Shown: positions 1 to 8,805, numbered from the stretch's first letter. The stretch is 64,000 nt of DNA from Oceanococcus sp964629015 (GCA_964629015.1 CAZVMN010000014.1:1-64000); one strand, 5' to 3'. A program made the numbers and translations. Notes: a model not told the origin generated them from the letters alone.

Positions 1-95
1 TTTCCAAGGAGCACCCGCACAAATTACTTGCTTGATTTTTAAAGAACTTTTGACGTTTTGAGTGGCGGTTTTTGGTGCCGCTCAGTGCGTCAGGG
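1..95 (-). other. rRNA operon leader with boxA (partial)
   Basis: On the minus strand this stretch reads like the 5' leader of a ribosomal RNA operon. A boxA-like antitermination element (GTTCTTTAAAAATC) lies at 34-47, followed by a leader resembling the one that precedes 16S rRNA in gammaproteobacteria. The 16S gene itself would lie beyond the left edge. tyrS directly upstream of a rrn operon is also the arrangement I recall from Pseudomonas. Seen: boxA-like motif and promoter. Inferred: the rRNA genes outside the window. Confidence 0.7.
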
Positions 96-100
96 AGGCG

Positions 101-165
101 TATGATACATGGGTTTCGGGGGGCGTCAACACTTTGTTTCAATTTTTTTTCAATGAACGCAAAAT
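101..165 (-). promoter_or_regulatory. rrn P1-type promoter with UP element
   Basis: On the minus strand a -35 box TTGACG (124-129) and a -10 box TATCAT (102-107) are separated by 16 bp. A GC-rich discriminator follows, as is typical of stringently controlled rRNA promoters. Upstream (about 131-160) is an A/T-tract-rich stretch that fits an UP element. The promoter sits about 65 bp downstream of the tyrS stop and drives transcription toward the left edge. Confidence 0.72.
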
Positions 166-193
166 CAATAACTTACGCCACCCCAAACACCCT

Positions 194-1405
194 CTACAGC
201 AAGCGTCCGCGCGCAATTCGACGCTTTCCGACCTGGATCAAAACCGTCTGCCCCGGGAAAAACAGCTGTTTTGGGTCCGAAACCCGCTGTTGATCCAACT
301 TCACAGCACCTTGTTTGAGCATCCGCATCGCTTCTGAAGTGCTCGTAACCAGCTCCATCGCCTTCATAAGGTGAGCCAAACCCATGCCATCGCCCCCCAC
401 GGTTATATCAATGAGCTCGATATCTTGCGGGAGCTGCCCCTGGGCGAAGCGGCGGTCAAACGCTTCACGCGCAGCCACGCCCGCCTCTGCCCCATGGAAG
501 CGGGCCGTGATCTCCTCAGCCAAATCCATCTTGGCTTGCTTGGGATGCAGCTCGCCGCTGGTGACCGCTTTGCGACGACGCGCCACCTCATCCAAAGGCT
601 GGAAACTCAGCAACTCGTAGTAGCGCCACATCAACTCGTCGGATATGGACATGAGTTTGCCGAACATCTCGTCGGGCGCTTCGTTGATGCCGATGTAGTT
701 GCCCAAAGACTTGGACATCTTCTGCACACCGTCCAGCCCCTCCAGGATCGGCATCGTTAGAACAAGCTGTGGTGATTGCCCCGCCTGGCTCTGCAGATGT
801 CGGCCAACCAACAAATTGAACTTCTGATCGGTTCCGCCCAACTCAATATCTGCCTTGAGCGCGACCGAGTCTTGCCCCTGCATCAACGGGTACAGGAACT
901 CGTGTATCGCAATCGGCTGACCGGACTTGTAGCGTTTATCAAAGTCGTCGCGCTCGAGCATACGAGCAACCGTAAACTGCGCCGCAAGCTTGATGGTATC
1001 GCTCGCATCCATCGCACCCAGCCACTTGGAATTGAACTCGATGCGGGTTTTTTGCGGATCCAACACCTTATATATCTGATCGGCATATGTGCGGGCGTTG
1101 GACTGCACCTGCTCCTCGGTCAAAGGCTTGCGGGTGACATTTTTCCCCGTGGGATCACCAATCCTGCCGGTGAAATCCCCAATCAGGAACACCACATCAT
1201 GACCGCGCTCCTGGAACTGCCGCATCTTGTTCAGAAGCACCGTGTGCCCCAAATGCAAATCCGGCGCAGTTGGATCGAAGCCAGCCTTGACCACGAGGGA
1301 ACGTTTTTGCTCTCCCGCCGTCTTTAAGAGTTCGTGCAGGCCGTTCTCCGGAATCAGTTCCGCGACACCGCGGGCAAGTTCGGCCACTGCCGTTTCCAAA
1401 TTCAT
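194..1405 (-). CDS. tyrS: Tyrosyl-tRNA synthetase
   Basis: Charges tRNA-Tyr with tyrosine in the cytoplasm. The 403-residue product has the class I signature in the HLGH form (residues 51-54), the KMSKS loop (229-233) and a C-terminal S4 RNA-binding domain (about 340-403). It belongs to the TyrZ-like bacterial branch, which uses HLGH instead of HIGH, and its length is normal for that branch. The ATG at 1405 is the natural start. It is transcribed divergently from the M23 peptidase gene, with about 160 bp between them, and is followed on the same strand by an rRNA-type promoter. I see no T-box or other leader regulator. Confidence 0.97.
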   Translation of the reverse strand: MNLETAVAELARGVAELIPENGLHELLKTAGEQKRSLVVKAGFDPTAPDLHLGHTVLLNKMRQFQERGHDVVFLIGDFTGRIGDPTGKNVTRKPLTEEQVQSNARTYADQIYKVLDPQKTRIEFNSKWLGAMDASDTIKLAAQFTVARMLERDDFDKRYKSGQPIAIHEFLYPLMQGQDSVALKADIELGGTDQKFNLLVGRHLQSQAGQSPQLVLTMPILEGLDGVQKMSKSLGNYIGINEAPDEMFGKLMSISDELMWRYYELLSFQPLDEVARRRKAVTSGELHPKQAKMDLAEEITARFHGAEAGVAAREAFDRRFAQGQLPQDIELIDITVGGDGMGLAHLMKAMELVTSTSEAMRMLKQGAVKLDQQRVSDPKQLFFPGQTVLIQVGKRRIARGRLL

Positions 1406-1563
1406 TCGTCAGTTTTTATCTGTAGTTAGGGCGATATGTTGCCATCGCGCTGAAGCTACCGGCTGTATCTCTATGAAAACACTAGCCTCAGGCGAGACCT
1501 TCAAGTATGCTGCAGTCCCAATACCTGCATATAGGTACACACGGGTATTGGGGGCGAGTAGCA

Positions 1564-3063
1564 ATGAAATCTGACTATATTGTAACGGAGCCCACCGCTC
1601 CGGCTTCGGCGCGACTTGTGCCCAAGCTGGCTATCGGTGCTGGCCTTTTTGCGTTGGCGTTCTACTTCGCCGGCAATCGTGACGCCGAGACCGTTGTCTC
1701 GGATGACGCTCGTGGCGACACGATACAGACTGACATCACCCTCGTCCCCCATGCGCCGCAAACGCGATCGCTGCTGGACGACATCGCACCGATATCCAGC
1801 GCTCAAGCGGCCCTCACGCCACCGAACGCCGCGCTAACTGACGTCGAGCGTAGCAGCGCCGCGCTTCAGGATTTGAGCGCAGAAACCGCCGGCCTTGCAG
1901 CCGAAGCGGTCGACGAGCAGAACCTGGTCCGCCTTGAAAGCCGCGAACTGGTGGTCAAAAACGGCGACTCGCTCTCAATATTGTTCGACCGCAACGGGCT
2001 CAAGCCTGTCGACTGGATGGCCCTGGCTAAACTCGACGGCGAAGCTAAACGCCTTCTGCGCCTGCGCCCTGGCGACAAGCTGATGCTTGGACTGGATGAC
2101 GCTCAACGCGTCGCTGCACTGGACATGCGCATCGACGACACCAAAACGCTTCGCGTCCGACGCGATGACGATGGCTCCTTCCAGCAGACGCTGCTGGTTG
2201 ACGACCTGAGCGTGCGCGAAGTTGCCGTGGAAGGCGTGATCGAAAACTCCTTGTTCCTGTCCGCCAAGGCCGCCGGCCTGTCGGACCGGTTGACCATGGA
2301 ACTGACGGAGATCTTCGCCTGGGACGTGGACTTCGCTCTGGATATCCGTGCCGGCGACCGCTTCCGGGTGATTTACGAGGAGCTGTATCGCGACGGTAAG
2401 TTGCTCAAGGATGGCAACATCCTCGCCGCGGAATTCACCAACCGCGGACAGGCTTTGCGGGCTGTGCGCTATCTGGATGACGAGGAACGCGCCGCGTACT
2501 ACGCACCCGATGGCAAGCCGATGAAGAAAGCCTTCTTACGCTCGCCGGTGGATTTCACACGCATCAGCTCACGCTTCTCAATGGGGCGCAAGCACCCGAT
2601 CCTGAACACCATTCGTGCCCACAAAGGGGTCGATTACGCGGCGCCGCGCGGCACGCCCATCAAGGCCGCGGGCTCGGGCAAAGTCGTCTTTGCCGGAAAC
2701 AAGGGCGGATACGGCAAGGTGGTGATCCTGCAGCATGCTGGCAAATATCAGACCCTGTATGCCCACCTCAATGCGTTCCGCCGCGGCATCCGCAAGGGAG
2801 TCAGCGTGAGCCAAGGCGACACGATTGCGTATGTCGGAATGTCAGGCCTCGCCACGGGCCCGCATCTGCATTATGAGTTCCTGGTTGGCGGACGACACGT
2901 CGACCCCTTGCGGGTCAAGCTTCCCAGCGCACCGCCGATTGCCAGTGCAGAGATGGAGAGATTCCAGAGCCAGACCGCAACGCTACTGGCCAAGCTGGAC
3001 GATCTCCCGGTAACCCGCGCTGCATTGGTTGCGAGCGCTGACGAGCCACCTGCGCAACCCTAG
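1564..3063 (+). CDS. M23 family metallopeptidase (LysM/OapA-M23)
   Basis: Predicted envelope murein endopeptidase of the MepM/YebA type, which would cut peptidoglycan cross-links during wall growth. From the ATG at 1564 the protein has 499 residues. A membrane anchor lies near residues 18-36, an OapA/LysM-like segment near 125-175, and a C-terminal lysostaphin-type M23 domain contains the zinc motifs HxxxD (near 352) and HLH (near 433). An in-frame ATG at 1507 would add 19 residues. I prefer 1564 because a G-rich stretch precedes it and the anchor then sits closer to the N-terminus. It is convergent with erpA and the ends overlap by 4 bp. Confidence 0.93.
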   Translation: MKSDYIVTEPTAPASARLVPKLAIGAGLFALAFYFAGNRDAETVVSDDARGDTIQTDITLVPHAPQTRSLLDDIAPISSAQAALTPPNAALTDVERSSAALQDLSAETAGLAAEAVDEQNLVRLESRELVVKNGDSLSILFDRNGLKPVDWMALAKLDGEAKRLLRLRPGDKLMLGLDDAQRVAALDMRIDDTKTLRVRRDDDGSFQQTLLVDDLSVREVAVEGVIENSLFLSAKAAGLSDRLTMELTEIFAWDVDFALDIRAGDRFRVIYEELYRDGKLLKDGNILAAEFTNRGQALRAVRYLDDEERAAYYAPDGKPMKKAFLRSPVDFTRISSRFSMGRKHPILNTIRAHKGVDYAAPRGTPIKAAGSGKVVFAGNKGGYGKVVILQHAGKYQTLYAHLNAFRRGIRKGVSVSQGDTIAYVGMSGLATGPHLHYEFLVGGRHVDPLRVKLPSAPPIASAEMERFQSQTATLLAKLDDLPVTRAALVASADEPPAQP

Positions 3064-3395
3064 ACGGAAAACGAAGAACCGCAGCCGCAGGTGGTCGTCG
3101 CGTTCGGATTACGAATGACGAACTGAGCGCCGTTGACATCATCTTTGTAGTCGATTTCAGCGCCTTCCAGGTACTGATAGCTCATTGGATCTATGAGCAA
3201 CGACACACCCTGCTTATCAACGCGTGTGTCGTCATCACCTTCATTCTCATCGAAGGTAAAACCGTACTGGAAACCTGAGCATCCACCGCCGGACACGAAA
3301 ACACGCAGCTTCAGATTGGGGTTGCCTTCATCTTCCATTAACGCTTTGACTTTCAACGCAGCAGCGTCGGTGAATACCAGAAGATTTTCGCTCAT
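3060..3395 (-). CDS. erpA: Iron-sulfur cluster insertion protein ErpA
   Basis: A-type carrier that delivers Fe-S clusters to apoproteins, notably enzymes of isoprenoid synthesis and respiration. The 111-residue protein shows the family's three cysteines: one in GGGCSGF (near residue 39) and two in the C-terminal CGCG. Its ATG overlaps the stop of the upstream gene (ATGA), so it is translationally coupled to the DUF6776-type gene and argC. The length matches ErpA. Confidence 0.96.
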   Translation of the reverse strand: MSENLLVFTDAAALKVKALMEDEGNPNLKLRVFVSGGGCSGFQYGFTFDENEGDDDTRVDKQGVSLLIDPMSYQYLEGAEIDYKDDVNGAQFVIRNPNATTTCGCGSSFSV

Positions 3396-4120
3396 GGGTT
3401 GCTCTCTTCAGCGGCCTGGGGCTTGAGAATTTCTGTCCAGACAAATGTTTGGCTGACCGGTTTCAGCCCTCTTTCTTCAGGTATGGCCTCGGCGACCAAT
3501 CTCAAGGGCCGATAGTCGGACGGCAATCGGAATTGCCCGAATATCTCAACATAATAACGAAACTCATAAAACGCTGGCGGTTTCTGGCCCAATGCGATCT
3601 CGTTGAGCGGCACCGACACAAAGGTTTCTTTCTTTAAGCCTTCCAGATGCAGCTTGAGCATGCCCTTGGCATCTGAGGACTGACGCACCGGCTGCAGCAA
3701 CGTCAAACGAAATTGATAGTTCCGCCCATACAGCGGCATGACTTCCGCTTTATGGATGCGCACGCCAGCTATATTTTGCTCCGGGGCGACGATGCCGCGA
3801 TAGAACGCGAGCTGCTCGTTCAACTTGCCAACTTCAGCAAGCTGCTCGCGCAAATCGTCGCGCAGTTCAAAACACGCCTCCTGCTCAACGACCACCGATT
3901 GCTTCACATACGCCAGCTCCTCGCTCTGCTGCCGGTGCTGACGCCGCAGCGATGCAAGCTGGGCCGGACAATCCGCCCCGACCGACGCATCATCTGCGAG
4001 GTCTTCTGACGATTCGGGTAGCACACCATACACCAGCAAACCACCCACCACGCCGCCAATAAGCGCGACAGCAAGGTACTTGATCAGCGTTCGCCGCTTG
4101 TTCTTCGTCGGGACACTCAC
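3392..4120 (-). CDS. DUF6776-like membrane protein
   Basis: Unknown function. I start it at the GTG at 4120, which overlaps the argC stop as GTGA, giving 242 residues. The longer reading frame to 4183 lies inside argC. The protein has a short basic N-terminus, one transmembrane helix (about residues 12-36), a predicted coiled coil (about 55-115, rich in Gln, Glu and Leu) and a C-terminal globular domain of about 110 residues. This fits an inner-membrane protein with a periplasmic coiled coil. It sits between argC and erpA in one coupled operon, a position I recall for this conserved hypothetical family in gammaproteobacteria. Confidence 0.85.
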   Translation of the reverse strand: MSVPTKNKRRTLIKYLAVALIGGVVGGLLVYGVLPESSEDLADDASVGADCPAQLASLRRQHRQQSEELAYVKQSVVVEQEACFELRDDLREQLAEVGKLNEQLAFYRGIVAPEQNIAGVRIHKAEVMPLYGRNYQFRLTLLQPVRQSSDAKGMLKLHLEGLKKETFVSVPLNEIALGQKPPAFYEFRYYVEIFGQFRLPSDYRPLRLVAEAIPEERGLKPVSQTFVWTEILKPQAAEESNP

Positions 4121-5154
4121 GGCAGTAAGGCCGGCGCGCTCAACCCGACGGTCTGATCCAGCCCGAACATGATGTTCATGCATTGAATCGCTTGTGAGGA
4201 TGAGCCGCGCGCGAGATTGTCAATGACGCAAAAGACCACGGCGATATCGCCACGACGCGTGACCGCTATGCGCGCCATGTTGGAGCCACGCACGCTGCGG
4301 GTCTGCGGATGACTGCCCGGCGGCATCACGTCCACAAACGGCTCATCGGCATACGCGCGCTCGAAGATGTCTTGCAAATCCGCTTGGGTATCAGCCAGTG
4401 GCGCGTAAATACTCGCCTCGATGCCTCTCACCTGGGGCGTCAGGTGGGGCTGAAACAAGCACTGCACCGGCTTTCCAGCCATCTCGCTGAGGATCTGGTC
4501 GATCTCAGGTTGGTGCCGATGCCCCGCGCTGGCGTAGGGTGCAAAACTATCCGCCGTTTCACAGAACAGCATGCCGATTTTGGCTTGGCGCCCCCCGCCG
4601 GAGACGCCCGATTTGGCATCGGCAATGATGCCGCTCGAAGCCACGACCCCAGCCTTGAGCAACGGCATGAGCGCCAGCTCAACGGAGGTGGGATAACAGC
4701 CCGGGCAGGCCACCAGACGCGCCTGCGGCAAACGTGCCGCATTCAGTTCCGGCAAACCGTAGACGGCTTCATCAAGGTACTCGGGCGCGGTATGAGGCTG
4801 TCCGTACCACTGCTCCCAAGTCGCCTGATCGCGCAATCGGAAGTCCGCTGACAGGTCAATAACCCGCGCATTCTTGCGCAACAACTCCGCAACACCGGCC
4901 ATCGCGGCGCCGTGCGGGGTCGCAAAGAACACCACATCGGCCTGCCGGGCCAACGACTCCATATCAGGCTCACTGAAGGACAGTGCATAATGGCCACGCA
5001 GATTGGGAAAAACGTCTGCAACCGGTCGGCCGGACTCCTGTCGCGAAGTCACGGCCACCACCTCGGCTTGCGGATGAACCGCCAGCAGACGCAGCAACTC
5101 GGCACCGGTGTAACCGGTTCCACCCACGATCGCGACACGCAATTGGTCAGACAT
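4117..5154 (-). CDS. argC: N-acetyl-gamma-glutamyl-phosphate reductase
   Basis: Third step of arginine synthesis: NADPH-dependent reduction of N-acetylglutamyl phosphate to the semialdehyde. The product of 345 residues has an N-terminal Rossmann motif (VGGTGYTGAELLRLL) and the catalytic cysteine in CPGCYPTS (near residue 150), followed by the dimerisation domain. The open frame extends to a TTG at 5163, but the ATG at 5154 gives the usual family N-terminus. It is first gene of the operon with the DUF6776 gene and erpA, and divergent from the CLC gene. Confidence 0.96.
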   Translation of the reverse strand: MSDQLRVAIVGGTGYTGAELLRLLAVHPQAEVVAVTSRQESGRPVADVFPNLRGHYALSFSEPDMESLARQADVVFFATPHGAAMAGVAELLRKNARVIDLSADFRLRDQATWEQWYGQPHTAPEYLDEAVYGLPELNAARLPQARLVACPGCYPTSVELALMPLLKAGVVASSGIIADAKSGVSGGGRQAKIGMLFCETADSFAPYASAGHRHQPEIDQILSEMAGKPVQCLFQPHLTPQVRGIEASIYAPLADTQADLQDIFERAYADEPFVDVMPPGSHPQTRSVRGSNMARIAVTRRGDIAVVFCVIDNLARGSSSQAIQCMNIMFGLDQTVGLSAPALLP

Positions 5155-5189
5155 AAACTTCAACGTCGGGAAAAACTCGTCAGATTAGC

Positions 5190-6953
5190 ATGGGCACAGG
5201 GATGAAAGGATGGCGTTGGACCTCTCCCTTGCGAATGATGTTCCCGGTGACGGCACAGCCCGGCATTTTGGCGCTTTCGCTACTCGGCTGTGTCTGCGGC
5301 TTGCTGGCTGGCTTGGCGATCTCCGCGCTGCATCACCTCATTGACTTTGCCCGCTGGCTTTTTGAACAGCCCGGCGTATTCGGTGCGCAGAACCTGCTGC
5401 AACTCCCAACCCAGTTCTGGGCCAGCGTATTGGGCGCCCTGCTGGTTGGGTTGATTTACCAATTCATGAAAGCGCGACATCGTCACACCGGCCTAGTGCA
5501 TATCGTGGAGCGCTTGATGCATCACCAAGGGCAGCTCCCGACACGCAACGCCTGGGCGAACTTTTTTGGCACCGTGATCGCCGCCGGATCAGGTCAAGTG
5601 GTGGGCCGAGAGGGCGCCGCGATGCACCTTGGCGCAACCGGTGGCAGCTTGATCGGCAAGTACCTGGAGCTTCCGCACAGCACCGTCCGGGCACTCGTGG
5701 GCTGTGGCGCTGCAGCGGGCATCTCGGCCTCGTTCAACACACCGCTTGCCGGGGTCATCTTCACGATGGAGGTGATCATCATGGAATATTCCGTGCTGGG
5801 TCTCGCACCGACCATTGTTGCGGCGGTCAGCGCCAACGCGGTTGCCCACCTGTGGCTGACCGCACACCCCACTCTGAGTGTCAGCGTGGCCGAAATCGAG
5901 TCACTGACCCAGCTCCCTATCCTCCTGGTTGTTGGCGCCACGCTGGGTCTTGTCGCCACCTATTACCAGCGTGCAATTGCCTGGCTGACCCTACGCGCCA
6001 AAGACATCCCGACCTGGATCAACATGGCCATCACCGGCTTGATCACGGCGGCATTCGCCGTGGCCCTGCCCCTGACCACGGCGGATGGATTCATCAATAT
6101 CAATCAGGCGCTGGCCGGCGACATGCCGCTATCGATATCACTCATGCTCGGCGCCATTGTGCTGATTTGTTCAAGCCTGGCCATTGCCAGCGCGATACCG
6201 GGTGGCATCATCATGCCGTGCATGCTCGTTGGAGCGTGCCTGGGCAGCGCGCTGGGCCATCTCAGCGCACAGGCCGCCGGCCTGCCGGCGGAGCAGGTTG
6301 CGTTGTTCGCCCTGCTTGGGCTTGGCGCCATGTTCGGCGCCGTGCTTCAGGCGCCATTAACCGCGCTCATTGTGATCCTGGAGCTGTCTGGCCGCACAGA
6401 CATGGTGTTTGCCGCCATGATCACCGTGATCACCGCTGTATTGGTTTGCCGCGAAACCAACAACGGCGAATCCATCGTCTCACTGCTGCTCAAAAATCGC
6501 GGATTGGATTATCGCAACGACCCGGTATCGCGCTCGCTGCGCCGCTTGAGCGTCATCCCGACGATGAACCGCAACTTCGCGGCCAGCGGCGAAAGCCTCA
6601 CGCTTGAGCAGGCCAAAGAGTTGTTGCGCGGCAAGCCTGACTGGCTGTTGGTTCGTCCTGAAAAATCTCCAGCTTTTGTGATTGGCGCGGCCGACGTGCA
6701 GTACGCGGTCAGCGTGGCCAGCGAAAACGATGACGAGAGTGATGAAGAACACGTGATCAATCTGGCCAAAATTCCAGGTGACCGCCGCCAGTGCGCGCCC
6801 GTGCCACTGCGCGCGTCCCTGCAAGAAGCCAGCGAGACCTTCGACAGCAGCGGGGTTGAAGCGCTTTATGTCGAGCGCACAACCCGCAACGATCCCACCG
6901 TGATTTACGGCATTCTCACCCGCAAAGCCATCGATAAGGCCTACAGGACCTGA
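5190..6953 (+). CDS. CLC-type chloride channel/antiporter
   Basis: Integral membrane protein of the CLC family, which moves chloride, usually in exchange for protons. The 587-residue product has about ten to eleven hydrophobic helices. Its selectivity/gating motif is VGREGAAMHLGA, which keeps the gating Glu, and a proline-glycine-rich motif is present (IPGGIIMP). The cytoplasmic C-terminus (about 455-587) resembles a CBS pair, so nucleotide regulation is possible. The canonical GSGIP motif is altered. Starts at 5190 and 5202 are both possible. hemJ follows 5 bp after the stop. Confidence 0.9.
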   Translation: MGTGMKGWRWTSPLRMMFPVTAQPGILALSLLGCVCGLLAGLAISALHHLIDFARWLFEQPGVFGAQNLLQLPTQFWASVLGALLVGLIYQFMKARHRHTGLVHIVERLMHHQGQLPTRNAWANFFGTVIAAGSGQVVGREGAAMHLGATGGSLIGKYLELPHSTVRALVGCGAAAGISASFNTPLAGVIFTMEVIIMEYSVLGLAPTIVAAVSANAVAHLWLTAHPTLSVSVAEIESLTQLPILLVVGATLGLVATYYQRAIAWLTLRAKDIPTWINMAITGLITAAFAVALPLTTADGFININQALAGDMPLSISLMLGAIVLICSSLAIASAIPGGIIMPCMLVGACLGSALGHLSAQAAGLPAEQVALFALLGLGAMFGAVLQAPLTALIVILELSGRTDMVFAAMITVITAVLVCRETNNGESIVSLLLKNRGLDYRNDPVSRSLRRLSVIPTMNRNFAASGESLTLEQAKELLRGKPDWLLVRPEKSPAFVIGAADVQYAVSVASENDDESDEEHVINLAKIPGDRRQCAPVPLRASLQEASETFDSSGVEALYVERTTRNDPTVIYGILTRKAIDKAYRT

Positions 6954-6958
6954 ACCAC

Positions 6959-7381
6959 ATGCTCTGGATAAAAGCCTTCCATATCATTTTCGTCGTCACG
7001 TGGTTTGCCGGCCTGTTCTATTTGCCGCGGCTGTTCGTTTACCACGCCGATGCAACAGACGGCATCAGCAACGAGCGTTTCAAAATCATGGAACGCCGAC
7101 TGATGATCATGACCCATATCGGTGGTGCCCTGAGCCTACTGTTTGGCGTCTGGCTCCTGGTCGGATGGCGCATGGGTTTGCTCACCGGAAGCGGCTGGTT
7201 CCACGCCAAACTCGCGCTGGTGTTTGTGTTGCTTGGTTACCACCATGCCTGTGCATGCTTGGTCAAAATTTTTCGAGATGACCGCAACACGCGCAGCGCA
7301 AAGTTCTACCGCGTCTTCAACGAAGCACCATCAATCTTGCTGATCGCGATCGTTTTGCTGGCCGTTGTGAAACCGTTCTGA
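6959..7381 (+). CDS. hemJ: Protoporphyrinogen IX oxidase HemJ
   Basis: Membrane enzyme that oxidises protoporphyrinogen IX to protoporphyrin IX in haem synthesis. The 140-residue protein has four hydrophobic helices. It carries the conserved early histidine (residue 8, in KAFHIIFVVTWFAGLFYLPR) and the motif KLALV in the third helix, as in HemJ/UPF0093. Location close to argC is a recurring feature for hemJ in proteobacteria. It lies just downstream of the CLC gene and is probably cotranscribed. A terminator follows. Confidence 0.93.
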   Translation: MLWIKAFHIIFVVTWFAGLFYLPRLFVYHADATDGISNERFKIMERRLMIMTHIGGALSLLFGVWLLVGWRMGLLTGSGWFHAKLALVFVLLGYHHACACLVKIFRDDRNTRSAKFYRVFNEAPSILLIAIVLLAVVKPF

Positions 7382-7392
7382 AACCAATAAAA

Positions 7393-7430
7393 AAGCCGCG
7401 CAGACAAGTGTCGGCGCGGCTTGTGTTCAG
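7393..7430. terminator. Hairpin terminator between hemJ and bfr
   Basis: Perfect 9-bp stem AAGCCGCGC (7393-7401) with GCGCGGCTT (7414-7422) around a 12-nt loop. An A-run lies on the left and a T-rich stretch on the right. It sits between the convergent genes hemJ and bfr and could serve both. Confidence 0.75.
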
Positions 7431-7440
7431 CTGGGCCTGA

Positions 7441-7905
7441 CTACATCTGGCTTTGCAAGTAGTTCTGAATACCCACTTTGCCCAGGACTTCCAGCTGCGT
7501 TTCCAGCCAGTCGATGTGCTCTTCTTCGCTTTCCTGGATACGCACAAAAATTTCCCGTGTGACGTAGTCAGCGACGGACTCGCAGTAGCCAATCGCCTCT
7601 TTGTACATCGGGTGCGCATCCATCTCCAACGCGAGATCTGCACGTAGGCACTCTTCCACGTCCTCACCGATGCGCAAACGTCCCAGATCTTGGAGATTCG
7701 GCAAGCCATCCAGCATCAGAATGCGTTCAATCAACGCATCGGCATGCTTCATTTCGTCGATGGATTCCTCGTACTCATGCTTGGCCAGAGTCTCAAAACC
7801 CCAGTTCTTGTACATGCGCGCATGGAGGAAATACTGATTGATTGCGGTCAGCTCCGCTTTGAGCGCCTTGTTCAGATGCTCGATAACCTTGGCGTCGCCT
7901 TTCAT
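7441..7905 (-). CDS. bfr: Bacterioferritin
   Basis: Haem-containing 24-subunit iron storage protein. The 154-residue subunit keeps the ferroxidase ligands E18, E51, H54 and E94 and the haem-ligating M52, at the same numbers as E. coli Bfr. It should therefore be the active, haem-binding type. It lies downstream of bfd on the same strand after 120 bp, so the two may be cotranscribed. The gap could also hold a separate promoter, but I find no clear one. Confidence 0.97.
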   Translation of the reverse strand: MKGDAKVIEHLNKALKAELTAINQYFLHARMYKNWGFETLAKHEYEESIDEMKHADALIERILMLDGLPNLQDLGRLRIGEDVEECLRADLALEMDAHPMYKEAIGYCESVADYVTREIFVRIQESEEEHIDWLETQLEVLGKVGIQNYLQSQM

Positions 7906-8025
7906 GACTCAACCCACTCTGTATTGGAATAGGCCAAGAGGCTAACAGGGCGCCTAGATTAAATCAATGTAAGCGCTTGATTTTAAGGTACTTTCTATTG
8001 CTAGCGCAAATCAGACCGATTCGCA

Positions 8026-8229
8026 TCAGGCCGCGCATTCGGCATCAGCCATGGACACATGCCGGACCAAAGCTTGGTCCAACCGCGTTTTGGCTTCTGG
8101 CAAACATTTTCCGCAACAGGTACCCGCACGCGTCGCCATGCACAAACCTTTAATGCTGCGCACACCTTCTTCGGTGACAGCTTGTTCGATACGCCGTTCG
8201 TTGACGGCATGGCAGACACAGATATACAT
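8026..8229 (-). CDS. bfd: Bacterioferritin-associated ferredoxin
   Basis: Small [2Fe-2S] protein that reduces bacterioferritin so that stored iron is released. I start it at the ATG at 8229 (67 residues) because MYICVCHAV is the normal family N-terminus. The longer frame to 8277 runs through the Fur-box-like promoter region. Cluster ligands C4, C6, C39 and C42 are present, with an extra C38. Upstream are two Fur-like operators, consistent with iron-starvation induction as known for bfd. Confidence 0.95.
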   Translation of the reverse strand: MYICVCHAVNERRIEQAVTEEGVRSIKGLCMATRAGTCCGKCLPEAKTRLDQALVRHVSMADAECAA

Positions 8230-8246
8230 GGGGCTATAAAACCCCA

Positions 8247-8265
8247 AATGCGAATCATTGTCAAT
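8247..8265 (-). promoter_or_regulatory. Fur-box-like operator of bfd (proximal)
   Basis: On the minus strand the 19 bp read ATTGACAATGATTCGCATT, a good match to the 7-1-7 Fur palindrome (TGATAATgATTATCA type). It lies 18 bp before the bfd start codon, where bound Fur would block transcription or promoter clearance. Confidence 0.7.
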
Positions 8266-8277
8266 AGCGCATGACAA

Positions 8278-8296
8278 AAATTCTCATTGCGATTCC
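8278..8296 (-). promoter_or_regulatory. Second Fur-box-like operator of bfd (distal)
   Basis: On the minus strand GGAATCGCAATGAGAATTT contains the typical AATGAGAATT half of Fur sites. It lies about 12 bp upstream of the proximal site, so two Fur dimers could bind side by side. Confidence 0.55.
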
Positions 8297-8319
8297 CAAT
8301 CGCCCGACACCAAGGCGCG

Positions 8320-8805
8320 TCAGGAACAAGCCTGATCCCCCAACAGCGGCTCAAGCTGTCGCAGCGCGCGGCGGTACACCGAGCGTTTGAAGAAAATCAC
8401 ATCGTTTGGCGGATACCAGTAATCCACCCAGCGCCAAGAATCGAACTCCGGCTTGTCGCAACCGGCAAAATGCACGTTGGACTCGTCGCAAACCATGCGC
8501 AACAGAAACCACTTCTGCTTTTGCCCTATGCACAGAGGCTTCTTGTTGCGTCGGATATAGCGCAGTGGCAAGCGATAGCGTAGCCAGCCTTGTGTGCAGC
8601 CCAGCACCTCGACATCGTGTTGTTGCAGGCCAAGCTCCTCGTACAACTCCCGAAACAGGGCGTCATCGGGGCTTTCGCCACGTTGAATGCCACCCTGCGG
8701 AAACTGCCAGGCATCCTGACCCACACGCTTGGCCCATAGCACTTGCTTGTTGGGCCCGAGCACCACGATGCCGACGTTAGGCCGAAAACCATCAGCGTCG
8801 ATCAT
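8320..8805 (-). CDS. rppH: RNA pyrophosphohydrolase
   Basis: Removes pyrophosphate from 5'-triphosphate mRNA and so starts RNase E-dependent decay. From the ATG at 8805 the protein has 161 residues, the usual RppH length. It begins MIDADGFRPNVGIVV and has a complete Nudix box (GGIQRGESPDDALFRELYEE, about residues 38-60). The longer frame to 8919 adds an atypical N-terminus and is unlikely. It is divergent from the HAD phosphatase gene. Confidence 0.94.
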   Translation of the reverse strand: MIDADGFRPNVGIVVLGPNKQVLWAKRVGQDAWQFPQGGIQRGESPDDALFRELYEELGLQQHDVEVLGCTQGWLRYRLPLRYIRRNKKPLCIGQKQKWFLLRMVCDESNVHFAGCDKPEFDSWRWVDYWYPPNDVIFFKRSVYRRALRQLEPLLGDQACS

